Numbered from the stretch's first letter, positions 8,046 to 16,413 are shown. The stretch: DNA of 32,908 bases from an uncultured archaeon (GCA_902386255.1 CABMII010000096.1:1-32908); one strand, 5' to 3'. Notes: generated by a model not told the origin, from the sequence alone. Translations and numbers: made by a program.

Positions 8046-9515
8046 CTAATTAAAATCCTCGATTGAGTATTCCATGCTCGCAAGGTTAACAACCGTAGCT
8101 TTAGCAGGCATGGGCTGGAGGTTCATCTTTTTCTGGAATTCGGTCTGGCTCTGCCAGGTGCCGCTGTTAATGGTCAGCACTTCTTTGTAATGTGAAACTC
8201 CTACAGTGTGGACATGCCCGCAATGTAATATATCCGGTATCGTATCTATCACGAAATGGTCCTTCAGTTCGGGCGCAATTGATACCCTGCCCCCGTATAT
8301 AGGTGAAAGATGCCGCAGTTTTAACATCTCACTCATGGGTTTTGAAGGGTCGCCATAAGAAAATCCTGGGACGCTCGCAATTATATCATCCATCGACCTG
8401 CCGTGATATATCAGGACCTTGACCCCGATATCCACCATTGCAGGATTTCCCACGAATGTAATGTCATTGCGGAACAACTTGGTGATTCTCTCCGGGAAGC
8501 GCGGCTGCGGTTCTGCCTGCCTTACTGCATCGTGGTTTCCAGGCGACACTATGATTTTAATATGTTCCGGCACTGCATTCAGGTATTCTGCCGCTTTTTC
8601 ATATTGTTCATAAATATCGGAAATCGCAAGCTCCTTATCCTGGTTCGGGAACACCCCTATGCCGTCAACAACATCCCCGGCTATCACAAGATAATTAATA
8701 TCGTCTCCAAGCCATTTCACAAACCTGAGCCATGAATCTTCAAGAAATGTCTTGCTTCCCACATGTATATCTGAAATAAATACCGCTTTTCCTTCGGGTT
8801 TTTTCCGGTTCAGCGTGTTTCCCTGTGTATTGGGAATATCGGGGAATATTATTTTATTTGCAAACATCAGGCTGCCATCTGAAGAAAGCGTACCTGTAAC
8901 CCCGATTACTTCATCCAGGATTATTCTCTTTGAAAGTTCAAACAGCTCTTTATCCTTTTCTTTATGGACCAAAACAGGTATGGTTCCTGTGATATCCTCA
9001 ACCTCGATTAATTTATGCCCATTGGCGCTTGTCCTGATATCCAGTACCATCCCGATAATAGAGAGCGGCTCTCTTGTATCCATATTCCTTTTCTTGATAC
9101 TTTCAATGGGTCTTGCGCTTATTCTTTTTCTGAGCATGTCGCCGAGTGAACTGAAGCGGTCCCTGAAATAATGCACGAACTCCGTATATTCCCCGATGCA
9201 GGTGGACTGATTTGTGATGTCTTTTAATATTGTAACAGGGTTTCCATTGGGTTTGTTTCCATTAGGTTTTGAGTGGTTTACATCCGGCTTTTGCGTTATT
9301 GTTTTAATCTTTTCCGGTGGGACTTCGATTTCGGGACTGGTTTTTCGAACCCGGTGTATTATATGTTCAACCCCTACGACCATTACGGAACTATCTATCG
9401 ATTTTAAAACATCCTGTATTAACTGCGGAGAACTGGTTTTCATTAAATCAAGAGCCATAGGGTCAATCTGGAATCCCGATTCGGCAAATATTTCGACAAT
9501 CTCGCCAGTCTCCAT
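8046..9515 (-). CDS. polB: DNA polymerase D small subunit (DP1)
   Basis: DP1 is the 3'-5' proofreading subunit of the archaeal family D replicative polymerase and partners the large subunit DP2, which is not in this window. The 489 residues show an N-terminal helical domain, a linker, an OB-fold near residues 155-225 and a calcineurin-like phosphoesterase domain. Its metal motifs are FISDIHVGS (about 243), VIAGDVVDG (about 279), VSPGNHDAVR (about 326), YHGRS (about 371) and HCGHVHTVG (about 430). All metal ligands expected for an active exonuclease appear present. It is divergent from the PAC2 gene and followed closely by a DEDD exonuclease gene. Confidence 0.95.
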   Translation of the reverse strand: METGEIVEIFAESGFQIDPMALDLMKTSSPQLIQDVLKSIDSSVMVVGVEHIIHRVRKTSPEIEVPPEKIKTITQKPDVNHSKPNGNKPNGNPVTILKDITNQSTCIGEYTEFVHYFRDRFSSLGDMLRKRISARPIESIKKRNMDTREPLSIIGMVLDIRTSANGHKLIEVEDITGTIPVLVHKEKDKELFELSKRIILDEVIGVTGTLSSDGSLMFANKIIFPDIPNTQGNTLNRKKPEGKAVFISDIHVGSKTFLEDSWLRFVKWLGDDINYLVIAGDVVDGIGVFPNQDKELAISDIYEQYEKAAEYLNAVPEHIKIIVSPGNHDAVRQAEPQPRFPERITKLFRNDITFVGNPAMVDIGVKVLIYHGRSMDDIIASVPGFSYGDPSKPMSEMLKLRHLSPIYGGRVSIAPELKDHFVIDTIPDILHCGHVHTVGVSHYKEVLTINSGTWQSQTEFQKKMNLQPMPAKATVVNLASMEYSIEDFN

Positions 9516-9602
9516 GTCCTGAACTTATGTCTCTGATTAAGATAAGATTTTTCCTTCGATGCTTTTATTTACCTTCACCCCTAATTATTGATTGGTGGAA
9601 GC

Positions 9603-10346
9603 ATGGCACTGGAACAAGCAGAACAATTTGTTAAAGTCATCAACGAACCGTTGAAATCGAAGAACCCGCTGGTTATTGTCGGATTCCCGGGCATAGGGCT
9701 TGTAGGGAACATATCCTGCCAGCATATTATCGAAGAACTCAAAATGAAATACATGGGCTCAATCGATTCAAGGTATTTCCCGCCTCTTGCAGTCCTTTTT
9801 AACGGCCTTGTCTATATGCCTGTGCGCATCTATGAGGCCAAGGAAAAGGAGGTTGTTGTGGTAATCTCCGATATACCGATACATCCGACTGCATCATACG
9901 ATATAAGCAAAATACTGACGGACTGGATGCAGTCGATTCATAGCAAGAATATTGTTTCGATTGCAGGCATAGCGACAACCACAGGAGAGCGGCGTGTTTT
10001 CGGGGGCGCGACAAATCCCGAGTGGCTGGAAAAAATAAAAAATAAAACAGAAGTATTCCAGGTAGGGACTATTTCCGGCATTTCAGGCAGTATAATGACC
10101 GAGTGCTATTTGCGCGGTCTGCCAGGCGTGAGCCTGCTGGGTGAGACACCGGGGCCAAATCCCGATCCGAGAGCCGCTGTAGAAGTAATTAAGGTTATCA
10201 ACAATATCTTTAACCTGAATATAGATACTGATAAATTATTAAACCAGGCAGAGCAAATAGAGCTTGAACTTTCTAAACTTGCGGAACAGGTAAAAACCAC
10301 AGAAACACCAGCAATTCCCAAGAAAGAGTTCCCTATGTACGGGTGA
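9603..10346 (+). CDS. PAC2 family protein (proteasome assembly chaperone-like)
   Basis: This protein of 247 residues belongs to the PAC2 family of archaeal proteins related to eukaryotic proteasome assembly chaperones. Family traits visible are the N-terminal PLVIVGFPGIGLVGNISCQH, the central VVVVISDIPIHPTASYDI, SIAGIATTTGERRVFGGAT and the glycine- and proline-rich LLGETPGPNPDPRAAVEV. A longer reading from TTG at 9588 exists, but the ATG at 9603 is preceded by GGTGG at a suitable distance, so I use it. A coiled-coil-like tail follows residue 215. Its precise role in archaea is not settled. DUF473 follows after 4 bases, indicating cotranscription. Confidence 0.85.
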   Translation: MALEQAEQFVKVINEPLKSKNPLVIVGFPGIGLVGNISCQHIIEELKMKYMGSIDSRYFPPLAVLFNGLVYMPVRIYEAKEKEVVVVISDIPIHPTASYDISKILTDWMQSIHSKNIVSIAGIATTTGERRVFGGATNPEWLEKIKNKTEVFQVGTISGISGSIMTECYLRGLPGVSLLGETPGPNPDPRAAVEVIKVINNIFNLNIDTDKLLNQAEQIELELSKLAEQVKTTETPAIPKKEFPMYG

Positions 10347-10350
10347 TTTT

Positions 10351-10740
10351 ATGCGCCATATCGTATTGAGCGGAATTTCGCAGCAGATCTTAAGGGAACT
10401 TGAGCATGATAAGGTCAAAACTATCGAGATAAGAAGCCCGCATAATTTTCTCTCAATACTTGAAGCCGATGTCGGGGATGTGATATTCCTTACGCAGACG
10501 AGCCTTCAAGATGTGAGACCCGGAACTACCGGAATTATTGCTAAAATCCGCGAGAAACAGATCTCAATGCAAAGGGTAATCCAGAGGACAGAGGTATCTT
10601 ATGAAGAAGCCGAAGTCCAGCTTGCCCGGCTCCAGCTTGAATTAAAGGGGCATGGAAGGGTGAGGCGAGCGGAGTGCTGTGCACTTGGGGAAGCTACGGT
10701 TGTTGATGCTGATGAAGTGCTGTTTTTTGAAGGGCGATAA
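10351..10740 (+). CDS. DUF473 family archaeal protein
   Basis: A 129-residue protein matching the archaea-restricted DUF473 family in length and in characteristic segments: HIVLSGISQQILREL, TIEIRSPHNF, GDVIFLTQTSLQDVRPGTTGIIAKI and VQLARLQLEL. Its fold suggests a small beta barrel, and no biochemical function is known to me. It is translationally close to the PAC2 gene (4-base gap), so the two are likely expressed together. It ends before a convergent gene. Confidence 0.85.
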   Translation: MRHIVLSGISQQILRELEHDKVKTIEIRSPHNFLSILEADVGDVIFLTQTSLQDVRPGTTGIIAKIREKQISMQRVIQRTEVSYEEAEVQLARLQLELKGHGRVRRAECCALGEATVVDADEVLFFEGR

Positions 10741-10784
10741 GATTTATACTAAAAATGCGAAATTAATTTCCCTGATTTTCTATC

Positions 10785-11138
10785 TTAATATATTTGCGTG
10801 GCATCCCCTTCTGCTATGAGTTCTGTCACTTCGTCTATGAACTCCAGCATGTACCTGTCAAGCTGCTGCTTCCGACTTTCCAAGGTATCACCATCCGCAG
10901 GAAATTTCTCAATGAGTTCCGAGAATTCCTCGTATATTTCATTTGTCTTATTTATCATCGCTTCTTTTGTTTCACCCATTTCAGCCATGTGAACTATATA
11001 GCGGCGCAAACGGATGCATCCCCTGTTTTTCCCGAAACTTTTATCGAAAAATAGCGGAATCCTCCATAATCCGCACTCGACTGCGCCGCTCTTTACTGAC
11101 GGGAAAAGCCTGACGATTTCAGGGTCGATTGATAGCAT
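10785..11138 (-). CDS. Hypothetical protein, acidic helical C-terminal half
   Basis: I do not recognise the family. The first 50 residues are mixed and basic (GLWRIPLFFDKSFGKNRGCI). From about residue 51 the protein is helical and acidic (EIYEEFSELIEKF, LDRYMLEFIDEVTELIAEGD), as in a small coiled-coil partner protein. The upstream minus-strand gene ends 25 bases before its ATG, so both probably form one transcript. A shorter start at Met51 would encode only the helical half. Confidence 0.5.
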   Translation of the reverse strand: MLSIDPEIVRLFPSVKSGAVECGLWRIPLFFDKSFGKNRGCIRLRRYIVHMAEMGETKEAMINKTNEIYEEFSELIEKFPADGDTLESRKQQLDRYMLEFIDEVTELIAEGDATQIY

Positions 11139-11163
11139 TATAATAATTCAAGCCTTAGTGTTT

Positions 11164-11400
11164 TTAAAACTCTTCCGCAACATCCAGGTCATGTTCGAAG
11201 CGCCACGGGATACACTTGGGTCTATTCCTGTCCCTTTCCCTTATCTTATCCTGAAGAGCCTTGTAAGCCACATGATACTCTTTATCCCGCGCAGGGTCGC
11301 GCTTTGCTTCTTCTTTCAGTTCAGATGTAATAGCTTCCAGTTGCCTTATGGACATGTATTTGTAGCGGTCGGCGCTTGATTCAATAAAAATACCTCCCAT
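11164..11400 (-). CDS. Small charged hypothetical protein
   Basis: The 78-residue product is rich in Arg, Lys, Glu and Asp, with a predicted helical middle (SIRQLEAITSELKEEAKR, VAYKALQDKIRERDRNR) and an ending of ECxx-free acidic residues. I recognise no family. A TATA-like element at 11444-11453 on the minus strand gives it a credible promoter. It is the first gene of a probable two-gene unit with 10785-11138. Confidence 0.5.
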   Translation of the reverse strand: MGGIFIESSADRYKYMSIRQLEAITSELKEEAKRDPARDKEYHVAYKALQDKIRERDRNRPKCIPWRFEHDLDVAEEF

Positions 11401-11443
11401 ATTGCTTTTGCCCGAGGTTTGTAATTAATACTCTTTTAATAGG

Positions 11444-11453
11444 GTTATATAAG
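11444..11453 (-). promoter_or_regulatory. TATA box for the two-gene minus-strand unit
   Basis: The minus strand reads CTTATATAAC, about 44-53 bases upstream of the ATG at 11400, preceded by purines. Good archaeal TATA consensus; inferred only from sequence and position. Confidence 0.45.
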
Positions 11454-11512
11454 GTTATGGTGGATGATTTACGAATTGTGGAAATTCTTAGAGTTGAACG
11501 CTAAGACGACTT

Positions 11513-11704
11513 TTATATCCCAAGTTCTTTAGCTAAATCTTCAAAGTCTCTAATTTTAGTACCTTCTTTTTTACCTTCTTCGAGCTGTTTCATAATATCA
11601 ACATCCGATAGAACTTCTATAGTTTCTTTCATCGACTCGTATTCGTCTATCGATATTGTAATCCAGCCTGCTTGATGTTTTCCGGTTATTGTTGCATTAG
11701 CCAT
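11513..11704 (-). CDS. Orphan Phd/YefM-like antitoxin
   Basis: The 63-residue protein resembles type II antitoxins of the Phd/YefM group: a short N-terminal DNA-binding part followed by the common linker motif SIDEYESMKETIEVLSDVDI and a toxin-binding tail of the form MKQLEEGKKE. The usual RelE/Txe or Doc partner would begin immediately downstream, at positions below 11513. That stretch has only about 110 non-coding bases before the next gene, which is not a toxin. It is therefore an orphan. It is divergent from the TIR/NB-ARC gene, and whether it regulates that gene is unknown. Confidence 0.6.
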   Translation of the reverse strand: MANATITGKHQAGWITISIDEYESMKETIEVLSDVDIMKQLEEGKKEGTKIRDFEDLAKELGI

Positions 11705-11777
11705 TTGATCAATCTTTACAGCATTTTTTATCTATAAAAATTAGGATGGTCAAACTAATTCTACCCAGGCATATCTT

Positions 11778-11790
11778 ATTATATATAAAA
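11778..11790 (+). promoter_or_regulatory. TATA box for the TIR/NB-ARC gene
   Basis: TTATATATAAAA lies about 100 bases upstream of the start codon and is a strong archaeal TATA match. The expected transcript would carry a leader of roughly 75-85 bases, with the ribosome binding site GGAG at 11875-11878, eight bases before the ATG. Confidence 0.45.
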
Positions 11791-11886
11791 AGCAATCCAA
11801 ATGAAAAGGAAACTAATAATATTCCTAGGTAAGCACATGCATTATTACCACGTGAATCAAAAGGTCATCACTCTGGAGAATGAACT

Positions 11887-14661
11887 ATGAGCAAGCCTAA
11901 TGTCTTCATAAGCTACAACCATAAAGATGAAAACTGGAAAGACAAACTAGTTAGCCATTTGGGAGTACTGCAACATGAGAATCTTCTAAATACATGGGAC
12001 GACCGCTGCATTGGTGCCGGTGAGGACTGGTTCCAGAAAATACAAGAAGCTATTGACGCCGCCAGTGTAGCCATTCTGCTAATCTCAGCCGATTTTCTTA
12101 CATCAAAATTCATCCTTAATGAAGAGGTTCCTCGCCTTCTGGAACTTAGGGAAAAGAAAGGGCTGCGCATTTTTCCAGTTATCACCCGACCTTGCGCGTG
12201 GGATGAAGTGAAATGGCTTGCTAAAATGCAAGCCCGCCCAAAGGATGGAAAACCGCTTACTTCTGGCAGTGAGAATCAGGCTGAAATCGAACTGACAGCC
12301 ATTACAAAAGAAATCAAGTCTATAATCAAAGGAAGTTCTCAGGAAGACAAAGATTTTGTCAATATAGGCCCAGAAAAAATAAAAATATTCCTCGCCAAAC
12401 TCCCCTCCACCAATCCCGAACTCTTTGGCCGCGAAAAAGAATTGAAAATGCTGGATGAAGCCTGGGCAAATCGTAAAATCAATATCGTAAGCCTTGTGGC
12501 GTGGGGTGGTATGGGCAAGACAGCGCTGGTCAACACATGGCTGCGCCAGATGGAACAAGAAAACTTTCGCGGTGCCGAGCGCGTGTTCGGCTGGTCATTC
12601 TACAGTCAGGGGGCTTCAGAAAAGAAACAGGTATCTACTGACCTTTTTATCGCTTCCGCACTGGAATGGTTTGGTGATCCAGACCCAAATAAAGGGACAC
12701 CGTGGGAAAAAGGTGAAAGATTAGCTGACCTTATCAAGAAAAAGCGCACTCTACTCATACTTGATGGGCTTGAGCCTTTGCAGAATCCTCCTGGCGAAAA
12801 GCAGGGCCAAATCAAAGACCCGGCTCTTAAATATTTGCTCAGAGAATTAGCCAACAACAACTCCGGTTTATGCATCATAACCACAAGGTTTGCTGTCAAA
12901 GATATCAAGGATTTTGTCGGTAAAACGGTTAATAACAAACCTCTTGACAACCTGTCATCTGAGGCAGGTGCGCAATTTCTTCAGCATCTTGGTGTAGTAA
13001 AAGGAACTTTCGATGAGCTCAAACAGGCAGTCGTTGAATTTGATGGTCATGCTCTCGCTCTTTCATTACTGGGTAGATACCTTGCCATTGTTTATCAAGG
13101 TGATATACGACAACGTGATAAAATCGCCAGATTGACAGATGAGCAGAAACAGGGAGGTCATGCCAGACGAGTTATTGAATCATATGAAAAATGGTTCGAA
13201 GGCAAACCAGAGTTGAATATCCTTCGGATAATGGGACTTTTTGACCGTTCCGCTGATGGCGGTGCGATAAAAGCATTGAAAGCAAATCCGCCAATCAAAG
13301 GACTGACATCTGAATTGAATGAATTATCGGAAGAAAAGTGGCTATACGCTTTAGATAACCTCAGAGAAGCAAAGCTCCTCATTAAGGAAAGCCAAAATAG
13401 ACCGGATACACTGGATTGTCACCCCCTGATAAGAGAATATTTTGGTGAGAAATTAAAGGCAAGTAATCCTGACGCTTGGAGGGAAGCTAATAGCAGACTC
13501 TATGAGTTTTATAAATCTCAAGCTAAAGAATACCCGCAAACCATCGAGGAGATGACACCTCTCTTAATTGCAGTAGCACACGGTTGTGATGCCGGTCGCC
13601 ATCAGGAAGTTATGGACACTGTATATAACCGACGGATACAACGAAAAGAAGAATATTTCATTACGAAAAAACTTGGAGCGTATGGGGCAGCTCTATCCGC
13701 TCTATCCGGTTTTTTTTATATACCTTGGAGACAACCAGTAGATAGTCTTGATGAAACTTCTAAATCCTTTGTTCTGAGTGAAGCAGGCTTTTATCTTCGT
13801 GCAATAGGTCGATTAGAGGAGGCTGTTCAGCCAATGCTGGCCGGGTTAGATGCTGATATTGCACTGAAAAGCTGGAAAGACGGTTCTGTCAGCGCTACCA
13901 ATCTTAGCGAACTTTATTTAATAATAGGGGACTTGGCACATGCTTTAGGTCTTGCCGAAAGGGGTGTAGAACTAGCTGACCGCAATAGTGATATATACAA
14001 TAGAAAAGCCAGACGAACCACTTTGGCAAATGCTCTTTATTATTCGAACCGTATTAGTGATTCCGTGGCTACCTTCCGGAAAGCTGAAGAAATTCAAAAG
14101 AAATTAAAAGGAGAGAAAAAATTTCTTTACTCTAAGTCTGGTTTTGATTACTGTAACTTGCTTCTAAACCAAGGGAAATATCAGGTCGTGCATACGCGGG
14201 CTAGTCAGACAATCAAAATAGCAAAAAGAAACCATTGGCTTCTTGACATTGCCCTAGATAATATTTCAATTGGAAGGGCTTATTTGCTTCAGGCACAACA
14301 CGATAAAAGCACCGATTTTATCAGGGCAGCAGAACACCTGAACCTGGGTGTTGATGGCTTGAGACAGGCAGGGACTCAGCATCACTTGCCTCGTGGTCTT
14401 CTTGGACGTGCGGAGCTTTACAGAGTGAGCGGCGAGTTCATTAAGGCGCAGCATGACTTGGAGGAAGCAATGATCATTGCTGAACGTGGGAGCATGGGCT
14501 TGCATCAGGCGGATTGCCATCTTGAATATGCTCGCCTCCATCTTGCTATGGCGGAAAAAAGTAAGGCGCGTGAAAGCCTATTAAAGGCTAAAAACATGAT
14601 TGACAAATTGGGTTATCATTTGCGGGATAAAGATGTGAAGGAAATTGAAGGGCTACTCTAA
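11887..14661 (+). CDS. TIR / NB-ARC NTPase / helical-repeat protein (prokaryotic NLR-like)
   Basis: Three parts are visible in this 924-residue protein. Residues 4-130 form a TIR domain (VFISYNHKDENW, AILLISADFLTSKFILNEE with candidate catalytic Glu79 or Glu80, and a PxDGKP-type end, RPKDGKP). Residues 178-450 form a STAND NTPase close to NB-ARC: P-loop GGMGKT at 207-212, Walker B LLILDGLE at 289-296, sensor ITTR at 331-334 and a GxP-like GHALALSLLGRYL. A winged-helix segment with an MHD-like CHPLIREYF follows. The remaining roughly 400 residues are helical repeats of TPR character, suited to sensing. By analogy with bacterial TIR-STAND defence proteins and plant NLRs, sensor binding would oligomerise the protein and activate NAD-consuming TIR activity. 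This role is inferred. No partner gene accompanies it. Confidence 0.85.
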   Translation: MSKPNVFISYNHKDENWKDKLVSHLGVLQHENLLNTWDDRCIGAGEDWFQKIQEAIDAASVAILLISADFLTSKFILNEEVPRLLELREKKGLRIFPVITRPCAWDEVKWLAKMQARPKDGKPLTSGSENQAEIELTAITKEIKSIIKGSSQEDKDFVNIGPEKIKIFLAKLPSTNPELFGREKELKMLDEAWANRKINIVSLVAWGGMGKTALVNTWLRQMEQENFRGAERVFGWSFYSQGASEKKQVSTDLFIASALEWFGDPDPNKGTPWEKGERLADLIKKKRTLLILDGLEPLQNPPGEKQGQIKDPALKYLLRELANNNSGLCIITTRFAVKDIKDFVGKTVNNKPLDNLSSEAGAQFLQHLGVVKGTFDELKQAVVEFDGHALALSLLGRYLAIVYQGDIRQRDKIARLTDEQKQGGHARRVIESYEKWFEGKPELNILRIMGLFDRSADGGAIKALKANPPIKGLTSELNELSEEKWLYALDNLREAKLLIKESQNRPDTLDCHPLIREYFGEKLKASNPDAWREANSRLYEFYKSQAKEYPQTIEEMTPLLIAVAHGCDAGRHQEVMDTVYNRRIQRKEEYFITKKLGAYGAALSALSGFFYIPWRQPVDSLDETSKSFVLSEAGFYLRAIGRLEEAVQPMLAGLDADIALKSWKDGSVSATNLSELYLIIGDLAHALGLAERGVELADRNSDIYNRKARRTTLANALYYSNRISDSVATFRKAEEIQKKLKGEKKFLYSKSGFDYCNLLLNQGKYQVVHTRASQTIKIAKRNHWLLDIALDNISIGRAYLLQAQHDKSTDFIRAAEHLNLGVDGLRQAGTQHHLPRGLLGRAELYRVSGEFIKAQHDLEEAMIIAERGSMGLHQADCHLEYARLHLAMAEKSKARESLLKAKNMIDKLGYHLRDKDVKEIEGLL

Positions 14662-14682
14662 ACTACAATCAACATAAGTAAG

Positions 14683-14757
14683 TTACCCACTCCCTCCCAC
14701 CATCGCCTTCCTCACCAGCACATGAGGCGCGCCGTCGCTCACGGGCACAAGCTACCT
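14683..14757 (-). pseudogene. Relic of a second tldD 3' end
   Basis: Positions 14696-14756 match 15098-15158 inside tldD at 54 of 61 bases. On the minus strand the relic encodes LVPVSDGAPHVLVRKAMV plus GGSG and ends in TAA at 14683-14685, the same 22 C-terminal residues as intact TldD, which ends in TGA. All in-frame differences within these 22 codons are synonymous. The codon just upstream, CAG in tldD, is TAG here. Such a pattern arises when two alleles diverge as working genes, so this tail comes from a different tldD lineage than the present gene. Nothing recognisable of tldD remains upstream of the TAG. Confidence 0.85.
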
Positions 14758-14818
14758 GCTCACAGGAAAATTATAAGTTGTTTGAATGCTATAATTTTTG
14801 GTAATTAAAAGGTCGTAT

Positions 14819-14971
14819 ATGGAAAAATCAAGGCATCCTAACGAGGAAGAAATTGACGAGAAGGAATGGTTGCGTATAGCAAATGCCAATCCTGTTTTTG
14901 ATTTCCTGAAAGAACCTGAAGAGGATATATACACAGCCGATGATGGAAGACCATTGCATGACGATGGGTAA
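14819..14971 (+). CDS. Antitoxin-like 50-residue protein without toxin
   Basis: This small ORF encodes 50 residues with an acidic helical start (HPNEEEIDEKEWLRIA) and the segment NPVFDFLKEPEEDIYTADDG. I associate this F-D-F-L-K-x-P-x-E-D-I-Y-T pattern with small proteins that precede MazF/PemK-type toxins, but I recall this only loosely and cannot check it. No toxin gene follows, only about 110 non-coding bases before tldD. It is the sole cargo between the two tldD 3' ends. The spacing GGT-N-ATG suggests weak initiation. Confidence 0.5.
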   Translation: MEKSRHPNEEEIDEKEWLRIANANPVFDFLKEPEEDIYTADDGRPLHDDG

Positions 14972-15084
14972 AGCAGTCCTTTTTCGCTTTTCCATTTTGG
15001 GATTTTGCGTAAGCGCCGCAAATTAATAAATATTATTTATAAAATTACTCTTTGCGAACTTTCCGGTGGCTAAAAGCATGAATC

Positions 15085-16413
15085 TCACCCGCTTCCCCCC
15101 ACCATCGCCTTCCTCACAAGCACATGCGGCGCCCCATCGCTCACAGGCACGAGCTGCCCCGCCTTCCCGCACCTGCCTGAATTCATCTCACGGTCGTTCC
15201 CCACAGCAGCCACGTTATTCAGAATCTCAAGCGTGTGCCCCGACAGCGAGACATCCCGAAGCGGCGTCGTGAGTTCCCCGTTCTCGACCATGAAACCGCG
15301 CTCGGCATTGAACTGGAACACTCCCTCTCCCGGGTTCACCTGGCCGCCGCGCGAGCCTTTCAAATAGATGCCATCCTTTAATTCACCAAGCATCTCCTCG
15401 AACTTCATCCCGTCAGGAGCTATGAACGTATTGCTCATCCTGATTACAGGGCGGGCATATCCCTGGGCGCGGGAATTCCTGCTCGACCCGCCCAACTGCC
15501 CCGCGCTCTCCCTTGAATGGAGGAAGGATTTCAGCACGCCGTTTTCTATCAGCGTCGTTCTCTTTGATTCCGCCCCTTCGTCATCGAACGGATAGTAGCC
15601 GTATTCATGCAGTGATGGGTCATCATACACTGTAATAAGAGGAGAAGCTATTTGCTCACCAATTTTTCCCGCAAGTATGGAATTTCCCTCAAGAACATGG
15701 TCAGCCTCGACGGCATGTCCCACGGCCTCATGGATGAACACGCCTGCCAGTTCCTGATCAAGAATCACAGGGTATGTCCCGGCCTTTGGCGTTTTTGCAG
15801 ACAATAATTCAACCGCGGTATCAGCCGCTTTCCGCGCCAACTCAAAAGCATTATGTTTTTTGAAAAACTCAAAACCTATGACGCCAAACCTGCTTTCCCT
15901 TCCTATCTGGTATATCCCTTCTGACTGGGCTATGGCGCTTACTGCAAAACCCACGCGGTTTAACGAATATTCGCAATCAAGACCTTCCGAACTTGAATAC
16001 CTGACCGTGATTATAGACTCTGAATAAATGGCATTCGTGCTTTTTATGCCTTCAATCTTGGCGCTTTTTTCAATTTCCAAAAGCAATTTTACTTTATCCT
16101 CGATCGGGATATCCTCCGGGTTCTCTTTGACCTCAGGAAGATTCTGTAAATTCGGTTTTTCTATCGGGGCAAGCCTGACCGGGCTCCTTGGACTTTTGGT
16201 TTTAGCAGCCCTGGCAAGCCTTCTAGCAGAACCCAGCGCAGCATCCAGGTTTCCTGATGCGCCGTCCTGCGATACGAATCCCCACGAGCCAGAATCAAGA
16301 ACTCTTACTGCAGCGCCGCTTGAAAAATTATTCGAAATCTCCCGTATCTCGCCGTTATCCAACACAATAGCTGTGCTTGCGCTCTTTATCACGCGTGAGT
16401 CATAAAAATCCAT
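15085..16413 (-). CDS. tldD: TldD metalloprotease
   Basis: TldD and TldE together form a zinc peptidase that degrades unfolded small peptides and matures some modified peptides. TldD carries the active site. The 442-residue product has the zinc motif HEAVGHAVEAD near residue 228, GSSRNSRAQGYARPVIRMSN near 310, PGEGVFQFNAERGFMVENGE near 362-381 and the C-terminal SGRCGKAGQ. TldE (PmbA) often lies next to tldD, but here the downstream side is occupied by a duplicate tldD tail and accessory DNA. The start codon is 6 bases downstream of lonB, so the two are one transcription unit, both concerned with proteolysis. Confidence 0.93.
   Translation of the reverse strand: MDFYDSRVIKSASTAIVLDNGEIREISNNFSSGAAVRVLDSGSWGFVSQDGASGNLDAALGSARRLARAAKTKSPRSPVRLAPIEKPNLQNLPEVKENPEDIPIEDKVKLLLEIEKSAKIEGIKSTNAIYSESIITVRYSSSEGLDCEYSLNRVGFAVSAIAQSEGIYQIGRESRFGVIGFEFFKKHNAFELARKAADTAVELLSAKTPKAGTYPVILDQELAGVFIHEAVGHAVEADHVLEGNSILAGKIGEQIASPLITVYDDPSLHEYGYYPFDDEGAESKRTTLIENGVLKSFLHSRESAGQLGGSSRNSRAQGYARPVIRMSNTFIAPDGMKFEEMLGELKDGIYLKGSRGGQVNPGEGVFQFNAERGFMVENGELTTPLRDVSLSGHTLEILNNVAAVGNDREMNSGRCGKAGQLVPVSDGAPHVLVRKAMVGGSG

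Noticed and set aside
9588-9602. TTG start for the PAC2 protein
   Set aside because: The ATG at 9603 is preceded by GGTGG at proper spacing and gives the usual family start.
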